Source: Enterovibrio sp. JCM 19048 (GTDB taxonomy: Bacteria > Pseudomonadota > Gammaproteobacteria > Enterobacterales > Vibrionaceae). Taken from it: 64,000 bases of DNA. The notes below the pieces were generated by a model. The model searched no databases. It had not been told where the DNA came from and worked only from the letters and a program-made list of their open reading frames with translations. Every line of letters starts with the position of its first letter. The stretch's first letter is position 1. Where the stretch lies: the NCBI GenBank assembly GCA_001310415.1, contig BAXE01000023.1, positions 1 to 64,000 of the forward strand, read 5' to 3'. This document shows positions 20,215-29,988 of the stretch, in pieces. The translations under genes were made by a program, and so were the position numbers.

Positions 20215-20562
20215 TTACTCGCTGGTTTTGTTAAACCACTGCCCAAGTTTTCTGCTGCCTTTTCGCCATGCTCGGCTTTCACATGCATGGCAACAGCCGC
20301 TGCTGCGGCCGCCAACGCGCCTAAATCATCAGAAAAACCGACTGCCGGCACCAAGTCCGGAATGGCATCAATCGGCGCGATAAAATAGCAGAGAGGCAAA
20401 GATGGTGGTTTTCGCCCACTTTGGTGTGTCGTCATCGGTGGCGGAGTAGTAAAGCTTAATGGCATTTTCCAGCACATCGTAACCGGCCTTTTGCGCGAAA
20501 TTCCGCGCTTTGCTCCAAAAGCCTTCTTCTGAAAACTCATCCAGGTACTTGTTGTCACTCAT
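20215..20562 (-). CDS. DUF1232 (YkvA-like) membrane protein (frameshifted)
   Basis: About 116 aa. The DUF1232 core is visible after a frame break near 20385: LCYFIAPIDAIPDLVPAVGFSDDLGALAAAAAAV, with the invariant P-D-IPD-P-x-GF-DD pattern. The N-terminal part (FWSKARNFAQKAGYDVLENA) is in the first frame. A second break near 20240 gives the natural end ENLGQWFNKTSE with stop at 20215; without it the reading runs into the cupin gene. AAAGGAGC is 6 nt before ATG. Function unknown. Confidence 0.82.
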
Positions 20563-20724
20563 TGTCCGCTCCTTTTACTCACAGACTGATTACTGACTTT
20601 AACGAGCATTAACAAGAACCACAATATGGGAGATTTTTCACACAGATCACAATTGATAAAAAACCCACTTGGTCAGGCTGCTATCATTGGGCGCAAACAA
20701 AAAGACGGGAAGGATATAACGTCG

Positions 20725-21759
20725 ATGACAAAATGGAGCCTGATCCGGCGATGGGTCACGTCTCAGTTTCAAAATCTCAGCGGCAAACATGTTGCAGTTG
20801 GCTTTGCCGGTTATGCGCTGGCGAGTTGGATTTTGCTTCGCCTTGCAGGGGAGCAGGCACTCACTTCATCGCTGCATGATTTCTTTTATTATCTGATAGT
20901 CACCGCCTCAACCGTGGGTTATGGCGACTTATCGCCCTCCACAGATGCCGGGAAATGGATAGTTTCGCTGTTTGTTATCCCGGTTGGACTTACCCTGTTT
21001 GCCGTTTGTATCAGCCGGGTAGCGGCTGTCACCATCGATTTCTGGCGCAAAGGATTACTTGGAAAAAGGAGCATTGACGTGTCCGGACATATTTTGATTC
21101 TGGGTTGGAATGAAAAACGTACCCTTCACCTTATCGACATGCTGCTCCATGAAGAGAAGGACAAACGCCCGATTGTACTGTGTGTGCGGGTGGATATTGA
21201 AAACCCTATGCCCAAGCAGATTGATTTTGTCCGCACCACCAGCTTCACCGAAGAAACGGCCATGAACCGTGCCGGTGTGGCGGATGCCAGCTGCATTATT
21301 ATCGACAATCCGGAAGATGACATTACGTTTGCTGCCGCGCTGTTCTGTGCCAGCAAAAACCCCAGTGCCCATATCCTCGCTTATTTCCAGGAGGAGGTAT
21401 TGAGCGATCTGCTGAAAACTCACTGCCCGAACGCTGAATGTATTCCTTCCGTTTCCGTCGAAATGCTGGCCAAATCCGCTGTCGACCCTGGTTCTTCCGA
21501 GCTTCACCACGAGCTGCTCAATTCACAGAAGGGAATGACCCAATACGCCGTCAATTACCCCAGCGATGCCCGTCCAACCACAGTGGGTGACCTGTTCCTT
21601 TGGATGAAGCAAGACCATGAAGCCACCCTGATTGGTTTTCGCCGCGGTCGGGATTCCCATGTTAGGTTGAATCCCACCCTCTCACAGCAAATCCTGCCGG
21701 ACGATTTACTTTTTTATATCGCCGATGAGCGGGTGCCGGAATTTAACTGGCGCAAGTAA
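20725..21759 (+). CDS. Two-helix potassium channel with RCK/TrkA-N domain
   Basis: 344 aa. TM helix at about 24-42, pore helix and selectivity filter TASTVGYGDLSPS (filter TVGYGD near 63-68), second TM VSLFVIPVGLTLFAVCIS, then a cytosolic RCK module starting GHILILGWNEKRTLHLIDML with a Rossmann-like beta-strand but a non-canonical glycine motif, and a TrkA-C-like end. This is the KefC/Kch-style ion-channel architecture for potassium flux. I chose ATG 20725 (GGAAGGAT upstream) over 20626, whose extra 33 residues look non-homologous. Intact. Confidence 0.88.
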   Translation: MTKWSLIRRWVTSQFQNLSGKHVAVGFAGYALASWILLRLAGEQALTSSLHDFFYYLIVTASTVGYGDLSPSTDAGKWIVSLFVIPVGLTLFAVCISRVAAVTIDFWRKGLLGKRSIDVSGHILILGWNEKRTLHLIDMLLHEEKDKRPIVLCVRVDIENPMPKQIDFVRTTSFTEETAMNRAGVADASCIIIDNPEDDITFAAALFCASKNPSAHILAYFQEEVLSDLLKTHCPNAECIPSVSVEMLAKSAVDPGSSELHHELLNSQKGMTQYAVNYPSDARPTTVGDLFLWMKQDHEATLIGFRRGRDSHVRLNPTLSQQILPDDLLFYIADERVPEFNWRK

Positions 21760-21770
21760 CCGGAGCATGA

Positions 21771-21798
21771 AAAAAGGAAGCGTAAAAGCTTCCTTTTT
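21771..21798. terminator. Bidirectional terminator between channel and GTPase genes
   Basis: AAAAAGGAAGC (21771-21781) pairs fully with GCTTCCTTTTT (21788-21798) around GTAAAA; A-run and T-run on either side suit both convergent genes. Confidence 0.9.
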
Positions 21799-21816
21799 AC
21801 TCGCCCCGCTATTGGC

Positions 21817-22777
21817 TTACAGCAGGTTCATTTTATTCCGCAGGTTACGGCGCAGCAGGTAACCAATCTCCCTGCCCTGCTTGCCAAGGTACGCCCCCAG
21901 CAAACCACCGAATCGGGCACCGCTGCGCGAGCTTCGTACAGGGTATCAAACAGCACGTTCTCCACTTCCACCAGATAATTACGGCGGTCATCAGAATCGA
22001 ACCACGCCAGTGAGTGTGAATTCAGTGGGCTGTTGATCAGCGTCAGCTGTTTCTCAGCCGGTAATTTACCCAGCATCGCGCCAAACAGCTTGAGTAAGTT
22101 AAACGGACGCGGTGAAAGCTCGTTGGTGCGGGTAAATCCCGCTGCGAAGCAAACGGGAGCAATCTCAAGCCCTGATTCGTCCAGAATACAGTGACGCAGC
22201 AAAGATGCCGTACTTTCAGGCCACACCTCCACTTCCGGAGAAGGACGGTCAGCAATGTAGTCCCACTCATAGCCATAGCTGGCGACATCAATTTTGTTTA
22301 ATGCCACGACAAGACGGCTGTCGAAATTCTCACCCAGCGCCGGGATCATTATGTCGGTGATCAGGCGGTAGCTTCATTCAGGTTTTGCTGGGCGGCATCC
22401 ATCACCACCACCACCATATCCACCAGCGGGTTGCCTTCTGCATCCTGTTCGCTGAGTGTCGCACCAATCTGCATATCCAGCTGTCTATCATGTTCAGCAT
22501 TACCATTGTGGCCGGGATAATCCCACACCGTCAGGTTGCCCGCTTCATAGCGCTGGATTTCTGATTCTGAGGTGACGGCAGGCACTAACGCCTCACCAAA
22601 CAACGCTTTAATGGTCGAGGTTTTACCTACACCTTGTGGACCTGCAAACAGAATGTTCAGGGGTTTGTCGTCAAGTTGATGCAGACGTAGCTGCAGGGTG
22701 GCTTTCTTGAATTCATCAATCAGCGAAGAATGGCTGATGTCATAAGCCATTTGTTTGGAAAACGAGCTGCTTTGCAT
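21817..22777 (-). CDS. Small GTPase, YeeP/YfjP-like (frameshifted)
   Basis: About 321 aa P-loop GTPase of the Era/MMR_HSR1 superfamily. G1 is GPQGVGKTST (about 46-55), G3 DYPGHNG (about 86), G4 NKID (about 163). A frame break near 22355 (NLNEA / ALGENFDSRLVVALNKIDV) and another near 21925; the true C-terminus is RFGGLLGAYLGKQGREIGYL ... NKMNLL with stop at 21817. GAGGGATAT precedes ATG. It is paralogous to the next gene upstream: both share the SPRPFNLLKLF / TGRPYNLLKLL block, a SLAWFDSDDR-like block and the GxLGxxLGxxGR C-terminal motif. Role unknown. Confidence 0.8.
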
Positions 22778-22980
22778 GGAATATCCCTCAGTTGGTACGT
22801 CTTAATCCACGTGTCTTTATCCACTTCGTTCCCTGAACTTTACGCAATGGCTCGTCCCAGCAATGTCTCACTCTTGAGTGTGATTAACATTTTGTTTACT
22901 TAGAGGATGTTGTACGGAAACCAAACGTGGTAGGCGCTGAGGAAAATGGCCTGTGAGAACAGGCCATTCGGGGAGGATTA

Positions 22981-24014
22981 TCAGACAGTAATGCCGAGCT
23001 GCAACCGTATCTGGTCACTGAGAATATCGCCCAGCGCCCGGCCATGGCGGCCAAGGAAAGCACCCAACTGCCCGCCAAACCGATCACCGTCATAAGCGCC
23101 AATGTGAAGGGTATCGAAACAGAGGTTCTCAACGCTTTGCAGGTAAAGCAGCCTGTCGTCATGATCACGCCAGACATTATCGCCCTGGCTGAGTGGCTGG
23201 TTGAGTAACAACAGCCTTTTTTCTTCCGGCATCGCCGCCATCATGCGTGCCAGTAATTTAAGCAGGTTATACGGTCTTCCGGTTGGCGACTCATGCCCCA
23301 GCGCGCTGAAGGCCAAGGGTTTGGTGTAGACACCCGTGTTGTGGATCAGCCGATAGCGCAATGTGGCCGCTGTGCAATCCAGCCAGATTTCTGCATCCAA
23401 CGGCATCATTTCATCGACGCGCGAGCCACGGATCGAAGAGGCCACTTTGTCAGCTTTGCTGAACAGCACCATCAAACGTTGCTGCAGCTTCTCCCCCATC
23501 ATCGGCAAGACGGTATGGCAAATATCGAGGTAAGCATCATCCAGATTGCTGTTTGACGCGTCCAACACCACCATCACCAGATCAATCAAAGGCTCACCGC
23601 TTTGATCCGTTTCTCCCAGCAGCGCAGCAAGTTCAATTTGCGCCGCATCGGCATTTTGCCCATAGCCCGGCAGTGGCGCTTGAAACACGGTCAGGTTGTT
23701 CAGGGTCTGGCGGATGATCGTCCCCTCACCGGTGTGCTCTCCTGCGTCTGGCTATTGCCGAAAAGGGCATTGAGCGTGGCCGATTTACCAGCGCCTTCCG
23801 CTCCAATCACCAAGATATTGGCGGTGGTTTGCGAAAGAACATCCAGCCTGCGGTTCAAACGCGCCTTATAGCCTTCGTCCATTTCAACACGTTCCGCAAT
23901 GTCCGCCCTTATCGCTGCAAAAAGCGAAGTGGAGGGTAGCTGCCCAGCGTGCGCCTGCTTTAACAACGCCAACGATTGGCGAAGATGGTTATTCAGATAG
24001 TCAGTTCCCTGCAT
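22981..24014 (-). CDS. Second GTPase paralogue with degenerate switch motifs (frameshifted)
   Basis: About 345 aa. G1 GAEGAGKSAT (about 71-80) is good, but the G3 position reads LPGYG without the usual Asp and G4 reads FSKADK (Ser for Asn). It shares with its neighbour the VMVVLDASNSNLDDAY block, PYNLLKLLARMM, SLxxFDTL and the C-terminal GQLGAFLGRHGRALGDIL. One base lost near 23715 (STPVRG / LNNLTVFQAPLPGYG). GAGGAGAAC precedes ATG. A 203-nt gap separates the two GTPases. The altered switches suggest slow turnover or a regulatory partner role; that is inference. Confidence 0.78.
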
Positions 24015-24839
24015 GATGTTGGTTCTCCTCTAGAGACAGATTCACCACTGAACCACTCATCACTTTATGCATGGAATGACTTAACAGGTTGTCTCGCTGT
24101 TGATAGTCAAACTCAAACAATGGCTGTCCACGTGTAAAAACCCCGTTTTTAACACGCCAAACACCCCAAAATACCGCCGGTCTCCCCTTCTCCCGTATCT
24201 CTCACAACGGTGCCATGATCGCCCTTTGTTCCCGGGGGAATTTTCGCAACGAAGAACAAATAAACATAAGAAATGCAGACACAAAGGACCGTAAAAGCGA
24301 AATAAATTCTTCCTTTATTTTTTTCAAACACCCCTGAAACCGCGAATTCATTTTACGTTTAAACATTAAATCTGATTATTAAATCAGGCTCACATCTTTT
24401 ATCACTAATAGGACGTGATTCATAAAGTGCACACATTTGAATTTCACAAAAAACGCTAATGACGAAACAAAAAGTTGCTGACTACGCTTTTCGTAGCCTG
24501 CATTTAATGTCCAGAAAATGCATTTCCTTTCGCCATTAAAACGTGGTTCAGGCTGACGTTAAGACGCTTCACTTCGCAATCACAATAGCTTGTATACCCA
24601 CACGAGCTGGAGCTGCTCGCTGAATCCTGCATCTTAAGTTTGATTGGGTATAAAACAACAATTAATGGAATTGCATATGCCTGTATATTTTTACGAAAAC
24701 AAAGTCAGACACAAAAACAAATACTGTCGACAGCGTTTTCAGCGTAGAAATTAAATTGAGCCTATCAATTTTACACCAATAACGATTCTACCAATAACGA
24801 GTGCAACACCAGCCAGCAAATCTTCACGAGGGTATCAAA
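24015..24839. other. Long AT-rich intergenic region between the GTPases and the paralogue pair
   Basis: About 825 nt, clearly AT-richer than its flanks, without a credible coding sequence on either strand. It contains one copy of a dispersed hairpin repeat (24593-24652) and must hold divergent promoters for the GTPase 2 gene and the gene at 24840. The size and composition suggest complex regulation or an insertion scar. Confidence 0.5.
24593..24652. repeat. Dispersed hairpin repeat, copy A
   Basis: TATACCCA (24593-24600) is inverted as TGGGTATA (24645-24652). The inner part GAATCCTGCAT...GATT is shared with copy B near 28.1 kb. Resembles short non-coding intergenic repeats of vibrios. Confidence 0.5.
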
Positions 24840-25928
24840 ATGGCAGACTCAACAGAAATAAAACCCACCGAGATTAATCCGCCACCAAAAAACTCACACA
24901 ACCTTGAAGCAACCAAATATTTTATCTTCAATCAGACTGGCAACATCATGATGTCCAGTACCATTGATTCAAGCTCTGATATGTCAGATAAAGTGCAGCG
25001 AATATTCGCCGAAGTCTCTGTTTTCTTTGCAGGTATGTCGCGGGCGATGAGTTCGACAAAAAACCCGGCCACCGGCAAACCCTACTCCCTTTACAACTAT
25101 GCGGCGCTGGAAAGCATCATCAAAGGCTCTGGCCTTTTCGTGCACGTCACCGAAGAGGATGTCACCCATACCAGCAAAAGTGGCGGCGCAACCTTCAGTA
25201 AAGAGTTGATTGAATCTTTACTCGGCCTTGCCACCGGCACCGGTCAACTGGCGTTCGCCTCCGCCATGATCTCATCTATTGGGAAGGAAGGGCTCAACAT
25301 CTCCGCCAGCAAGGACAAAACCAACAGCAAGGTCGCCAACATTGTCTTTGTTTGCGAATACCTGCTTGGCATGCCCTCTATCAGCGCCATCGTGGTCTAT
25401 GCCGACATGGCGAAAAACGAAGTCGCCTTCAAAGCAGGCCCCTGTATTAAAGGCCATTCATCCAGCATCACCCTGAACATGCACAAAGACACTTACATGT
25501 TCGTTACGCCAACCTTTATCCATGAATATGCCGGGGATCTGGACTCCATCAATGCGGATCCTAAATATCTGGAAATGATCAACTGGTTGAGCGGCCTGCT
25601 GTTGAGAACACCCGCTATCTTCACCGTCGCAGACCGCGGCAAAGGCTACGAGGCTGTGGAATCCGGTTCCGCCTTAGTGGCTGGCAGGGCTTACGCACTG
25701 CAAGGGCAATTCATGCCGGTCGACAAGGTTTCCCTGGAGTGGGCGTCCGGCGCAACCACATCAACCTTTACCAACGCCAACTTCACTGGCGATCAAGTGG
25801 CATTCACCGTCACGGGTACCATGGATGATGAATCGGCCATTAATCTGGTTGTCACCGACAAAAACGGCAAAAAACTGGTGGTTGCAGCCTCTCCTGGTTC
25901 GTTTACCGTTGCTGCGAAAGAGAGTTAA
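24840..25928 (+). CDS. Unrecognised protein, member of a local paralogue pair
   Basis: 362 aa, intact; no family I can name. N-terminal 25 residues are Pro/Lys-rich, then a conserved core: YFIFNQTGNIM, KVQRIFAEVSVFFAGMSRAM, TGKPYSLYNYAALESIIKGS, FVHVTEEDV, EYLLGMPSISAIVVYADM. The same blocks recur in the gene at 26109-26887. The last 80 residues (VSLEWASGATTSTFTNANFT ... ASPGSFTVA) look like an added Ig-like beta domain absent from the paralogue. No signal peptide or clear membrane helix. GAGGG is 8 nt before ATG 24840. Divergent from the tandem GTPases; co-oriented with the small membrane protein. Confidence 0.75.
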   Translation: MADSTEIKPTEINPPPKNSHNLEATKYFIFNQTGNIMMSSTIDSSSDMSDKVQRIFAEVSVFFAGMSRAMSSTKNPATGKPYSLYNYAALESIIKGSGLFVHVTEEDVTHTSKSGGATFSKELIESLLGLATGTGQLAFASAMISSIGKEGLNISASKDKTNSKVANIVFVCEYLLGMPSISAIVVYADMAKNEVAFKAGPCIKGHSSSITLNMHKDTYMFVTPTFIHEYAGDLDSINADPKYLEMINWLSGLLLRTPAIFTVADRGKGYEAVESGSALVAGRAYALQGQFMPVDKVSLEWASGATTSTFTNANFTGDQVAFTVTGTMDDESAINLVVTDKNGKKLVVAASPGSFTVAAKES

Positions 25929-25935
25929 AAACCAG

Positions 25936-25962
25936 CCCCATCCCAACAAAAATGGGATGGGG
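25936..25962 (+). terminator. Intergenic hairpin within the paralogue operon
   Basis: CCCCATCCC (25936-25944) pairs with GGGATGGGG (25954-25962). No T-run follows, so it is more likely an mRNA-stability or attenuation hairpin than a full terminator. Confidence 0.5.
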
Positions 25963-25981
25963 TGTTCCCCGGGAGCCTGAG

Positions 25982-26176
25982 ATGGAAGAAGCCACACTGA
26001 CGGTTCAATCCCTTGTCGCAACGCAACCTTTGCTTGTCGGCTTGCTGACAGGTGTGGTCGTCGCATTTCTGATCGCTTACTTCATCATCAAACGCAGAAA
26101 ACCCAAAAATGAACCCGAAGAAACCCGCCAAACAGGAAGATATGGTTTCTCCGCCCCACTACGTGATCCTGAATGA
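25982..26176 (+). CDS. Small single-pass membrane protein or N-terminus of next gene
   Basis: 64 aa reading MEEATLTVQSLVATQPLLVG then a strong membrane helix (LLTGVVVAFLIAYFII) and basic KRRKPK stop-transfer. GGGAG lies 7 nt before ATG 25982. It overlaps the next gene by 68 nt in another frame. Because single-base losses are frequent here, this is probably the membrane anchor of one longer protein continuing into PPHYVILNETGN; as written it is a separate 64-codon frame. Confidence 0.55.
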   Translation: MEEATLTVQSLVATQPLLVGLLTGVVVAFLIAYFIIKRRKPKNEPEETRQTGRYGFSAPLRDPE

Positions 26177-26887
26177 AACCGGCAACATTGTTATCGCCAG
26201 CCACCGCCACCCGACCGAAAAACTCCCCGAACCGGTGCAGCGTATTTTTATGGAAGCAATCACGACGCTTTGTATGATCACCAAAGCCATCGCCGCCACT
26301 ATTGACCCGGAAACCGGCCGCCCCTGCTCTATCTACAACCAGTTCGCGCTGGAACGTATACTCGCCAACCACCCACTGTTTGTTCACCTTGGCCAGGAGT
26401 CATCTCACTACAAGGCACGCAGGACGAAAGACTTCATTGAACAAACCTCCAACGATATGTTTGGCGTCAACGATAACCATGACGTGAACAAAAAGATGGC
26501 GGCGATTTACAACAGCATGAATGTCGCTGCTCAAACCATCAGCCAGCACGGAGAAAACCCTACGCCCGTGTTGGACACCTCTCCCTTTACTGCGAAGACA
26601 TTATGGGTATTCCAGTGATCACCGCCGTCCTTGTGCATATTGGTTATGAAGAAACGGTCAAACTCGCCGAGCAGGCGCAGAAGAAAGTGTGGGATATAAG
26701 AAAAGATTCAATCGGCATCCGAAAAGACTCATACCTTTACAACAGCCCCAGTATGCAAGAGCATTTTCCTGCAGAAACCCTGCAAATGGCGCTTAAACAG
26801 GCGCAGTCAGCGGTGTGGGTTGAGAAGAAAAAACCTGATGAGGATGAAAGCGAAAACCCGGCAGAAAAACCAGCCCCGGAAGGCTGA
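26109..26887 (+). CDS. Paralogue of the 24840 protein (frameshifted)
   Basis: About 260 aa. Shares ordered blocks with the 24840 gene: HYVILNETGNIVIAS, EPVQRIFMEAITTL, TGRPCSIYNQFALERILAN, FVHLGQESSHY, and after a frame break near 26590, YCEDIMGIPVITAVLVHIG. Ends in an acidic, Pro/Glu-rich tail (EDESENPAEKPAPEG). It lacks the C-terminal beta domain. Start uncertain: ATG 26109, or ATG 26142 with AGGAAG 2 nt upstream, or fusion to the membrane segment starting at 25982. Function unknown; family not recognised. Confidence 0.68.
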
Positions 26888-26910
26888 TTCTTCCTCGCAG
26901 GATCACTGGG

Positions 26911-28002
26911 TCATGAAAGGTCTGCTTTGTCTGCTGCCGCAATCTGTTGTTGCGCTTTTTCAGACTCAGACTTCAACAGTTCATACCATTTTTTACCGCC
27001 TTCTACGTTTTCCTGAAACCAGATATACACCGGCGCGGCGGCATCCTGGAAATTGGCTTTTTCTTCAGGTGTTGGCACGTAAAGTTTCCCGCCCGCCTTT
27101 TTGAACGCTTCATAGGCAGCAATCGACTTACGCTTCGGTGACGCAAACGTTGCCTGTTGCAAGGCGCGGAAGCCATCCACGATCACTTTGCGAAGCGCGG
27201 GAGGCATATCAAGGAAAACCTCGTTGTTCATGTACCAAAGCGCTGACATATAGGCGTGACCATCCAGCGTGACATATTTCAGCCCCGCTTCCGGAAACTT
27301 CATCCCCATAATATCGGTAATACCGTTTTTCGAGCCTTCCACCACACCGGTCTGGAAAGAAGTGTAAAGCTCAGGCCATGGGATCGGCGTCGGGCTTGCA
27401 CCTAGCGCTTTCACCAATTCTTGTGGCAAGTCTGCCACCACAGTGCGGATCTTCAGCCCTTCCAAATCGCCCGGCTGTTTGACGGTGCGTTTGGTATTGG
27501 CAAAGTTACGCCAGCCGCCGGTGTTACCGATCGCCATCAGGCGCAGCTTGTTGTCGGTGTCAGCCAGGATCGCTTTGCGAAGTTCACGCACAAAATCCCC
27601 TTGTAAGACAGCTTCCGCAGTGCGGTCATCCGGTAACACATAAGGCAGGTCGAGCACCTGAATATAGGGGAACATGTTGGCTGCGCCGCCAGAGGTCGAA
27701 ATATAGATATCGACCGAGCCGTCTTCCACCGCCTGGATACACTCGGTGCCGTTGCCGCAAAGCTGGGTACCGATGTAAAGGTCTACCTTGATTTTGCCGT
27801 TGGAGTGGGATTCCACGAAATCTTTGAACACCACGAGGCCGTCGTAATCTTCGTCATTTTCATTGGAGTTAGCCACTGCACGAAGGTTGAAGTCTGCCGC
27901 CATGGCAGGAACCGACAACGCTGCGGTGGTCATTAACCCCGCCAGCAGTGCCAGCGCACTTCCCTTGAATGCCTTACGCATGTTGTTTGCCGTTATTTTC
28001 AT
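26911..28002 (-). CDS. TRAP transporter substrate-binding protein (DctP family)
   Basis: 363 aa periplasmic receptor. Signal peptide ends at VPAMA-ADF; DctP hallmarks are YIGTQLCGNGTECIQAVEDG, the ligand-carboxylate-binding region LEGLKIRTVVADLPQEL with its conserved Arg, and PWPELYTSFQTGVVEGSKNG. AGGTGA precedes ATG. It is the last gene of the minus-strand operon with the TRAP permeases, 137 nt downstream of the large permease; a hairpin repeat fills the gap and may uncouple its expression. Context suggests a sulfosugar or sulfonate ligand (inference). Confidence 0.92.
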   Translation of the reverse strand: MKITANNMRKAFKGSALALLAGLMTTAALSVPAMAADFNLRAVANSNENDEDYDGLVVFKDFVESHSNGKIKVDLYIGTQLCGNGTECIQAVEDGSVDIYISTSGGAANMFPYIQVLDLPYVLPDDRTAEAVLQGDFVRELRKAILADTDNKLRLMAIGNTGGWRNFANTKRTVKQPGDLEGLKIRTVVADLPQELVKALGASPTPIPWPELYTSFQTGVVEGSKNGITDIMGMKFPEAGLKYVTLDGHAYMSALWYMNNEVFLDMPPALRKVIVDGFRALQQATFASPKRKSIAAYEAFKKAGGKLYVPTPEEKANFQDAAAPVYIWFQENVEGGKKWYELLKSESEKAQQQIAAADKADLS

Positions 28003-28083
28003 ACTTCACCTTTTCACTTCCGTGATTGCCAGCCAAAAGACTGTTTCCACATAAGGTGAGAACTTACGTTCTCGGTTGCTTAT

Positions 28084-28128
28084 TTACCCAAACAACCTGA
28101 ATCCTGCATTTTCAGGTCGATTAGGTTT
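28084..28128. repeat. Dispersed hairpin repeat, copy B
   Basis: ACCCAAACAACCTGAA-tcctgcat-TTTCAGGTCGATTAGGTTT: a perfect ACCTGAA/TTCAGGT core stem (28095-28101 with 28111-28117) extended imperfectly by CCCAAAC/GATTAGG. The GAATCCTGCAT loop side is shared with copy A. Confidence 0.5.
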
Positions 28129-28139
28129 AAAACCCAGAC

Positions 28140-29422
28140 TCAGGCCAGTCCTAACCAGTGCGGGATAGTCATGGAAAGAGACGGGAAAAACGTAATCAGG
28201 AAAATCACGATCACTTCCACGGCCAGAAACGGCAGGATCGCGACAGAAAGCGTTTCGACTTTTTCGCCGGATACGCTGGAAGCCACAAAGAGCACCAGCC
28301 ATCGGTGGCGTCGCCAAACCGACGGTGAGGTTCACGCTCATGATGATGGCGAAATGCACCGGGTCTATGCCCAGGCTGACAAAAACCGGTGCCAGGATGG
28401 GCCCCAGAATAATGATGGCGGGCCCCGCATCGAGGAACATGCCAACAACAAAAAGCAGGATGTTGATAAGAAACAGCAGAACCAGCGGATTCTCGCTGAT
28501 CCCGAGTGTCCATTCCGCCATGGATTCGGCCGCATGGGAAAGCGACACCACAGTTTTAAAGGCCAGCGCTGCCCCCACCAAAAGAAGCACCACGGCGGAG
28601 GATTTTGCACTGGTGGTGAAAATATCCGGGATGTCTTTAAGCTTGACGGTGCGCAGCACAAACATGCCGACAATCAGGGTGTACAGCACCGCAATGGCCG
28701 ACGCTTCCGTGGGAGTGAAAACCCCGCCCAAGATGCCGCCGAGAATGATCACCGGTGTCAGCAAAGGCCAGAAAGCCGCCTTGGTCGCCTGCCCGCGCTC
28801 ACGCCACGTTGCTTTTTCACTGGCAACGGGCAGGTTCTGGCGTTTTGCCATCAGGGCAATCAACAGCATCAAGCCCAGGCCAATCATCAGTCCCGGTACA
28901 CGCCCGCGGCAAACAGCGCGGCTACCGAAATCTCCATGGTGTAGGCGTAAATGATCATGATGCCGGAAGGCGGAATGATCGGCCCAATCACCGAAGAAGC
29001 CGCAGTAATGGCGGCAGCAAATCTTCGCGTGTAGCCGTTCTTTTCCATTGCAGGATCATCATCGAACCAATGGCAGAGGTATCTGCCACCGCCGAACCCG
29101 AAAGCCCCGCAAACAACATGCTCGACATGACATTCACATGCGCCAGGCCGCCGCGCACATGGCCAATCAGGGATTGGGAGAGATTGACCAGACTCAGGGT
29201 GATACCGCTTCGGTTCATCACCTCGCCCGCCAGCATAAAGAAAGGGATCGCCATCAGCGGAAACGAATCAATCCCGTTATAGATATTGCGAAATAGTAAG
29301 GGGATATCCCGATCCATGCCTTCGGCATAAATCATAATGCCCGGTGCGGCGAGCAGCGCAAAAAACACCGGCATACCGATAAGCAGCAAAAGCAAAAACA
29401 GCGGTAAAAAGAAGATCAACAT
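28140..29422 (-). CDS. TRAP transporter large permease (DctM family; frameshifted)
   Basis: About 428 aa, 12-helix membrane subunit. Seen: GMPVFFALLAAPGIMIY, the SGSAVADTSAIGSMM loop, IGPIIPPSGIMIIYAYTM (typical S-x-x-P-x-I-PPS motif), FTPTEASAIAVLYTL, and SVNLTVGLATPPM. Frame breaks near 29030 and 28900, and a two-base loss near 28290; the real tail is LFVASSVSGEKVETLSVAIL ... TIPHWLGLA with stop at 28140. It lies 37 nt after dctQ. Drives sodium-coupled uptake with DctQ and DctP. Confidence 0.9.
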
Positions 29423-29459
29423 TTACAACCACATCCTTATGACAGCCTTATCCTATTGC

Positions 29460-29988
29460 TCAGCGCTCTTCGGCGGGCGCAGCAACGGCGTCCTCTTCCT
29501 TGATAAACAGCGCTTTCAGGAACATTTCGAGATTGGCGAGCAGCATGGTGCCAAAACACACCGGCATGGCGAGGTAGATCCACGCCCTTTTTAAGGGGAA
29601 AGAAGCCGCCCGGGTTCGGAAACCGCGGTCAAAAAACTCCAGCGCCACGGTGAACAGCTGCACCAGCACCGCAAAAGCCAACAGCAGAAGCAATACGCGG
29701 ATCACCCTGCCACGTTGTGCGGCAGGTAATTGAAGATCATATCGATGGAAACAAACATACCCTTGCGGTATGCCTGAGCCGCGACCAATGCCATCATCCA
29801 GATCATCAGCGCGCGGGCGACTTCTTCAGGCCAGGGCAAGGCTGCATTAAACACATAGCGACACACAACCTGAAGCAAAATGCTGGCAACCATCAGGCAA
29901 CCAACACCCAAGCAATAGAGGCACCCACCCTGTCCAGCGTATTGTTGACGCTCTCCAAAGCGGAAATGACGGACTTCATTGCTGCCAT
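29460..29988 (-). CDS. TRAP transporter small permease (DctQ family; frameshifted)
   Basis: About 176 aa, four-helix subunit. N-terminus from ATG 29988: MAAMKSVISALESVNNTLDR; after a break near 29905 the DctQ core reads VCRYVFNAALPWPEEVARAL with MIWMMALVAAQAYRKG; after another near 29705 the last helices follow. The ATG overlaps the upstream flavin reductase stop (TAATG), so translation is coupled. C-terminal KEEDAVAAPAEER is cytosolic. One transporter gene being fused translationally to catabolic genes ties substrate import to the oxidoreductases. Confidence 0.87.

Noticed and set aside
22817..22824. TTATCCAC (DnaA-box-like) between the GTPase genes; similar at about 59205
   Set aside because: Single isolated boxes without AT-rich unwinding element or clustering; not an origin.
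28171..28944. 257-codon plus-strand frame opposite dctM
   Set aside because: Antisense shadow of the TRAP permease; His/Gln/Arg-rich composition typical of such shadows.
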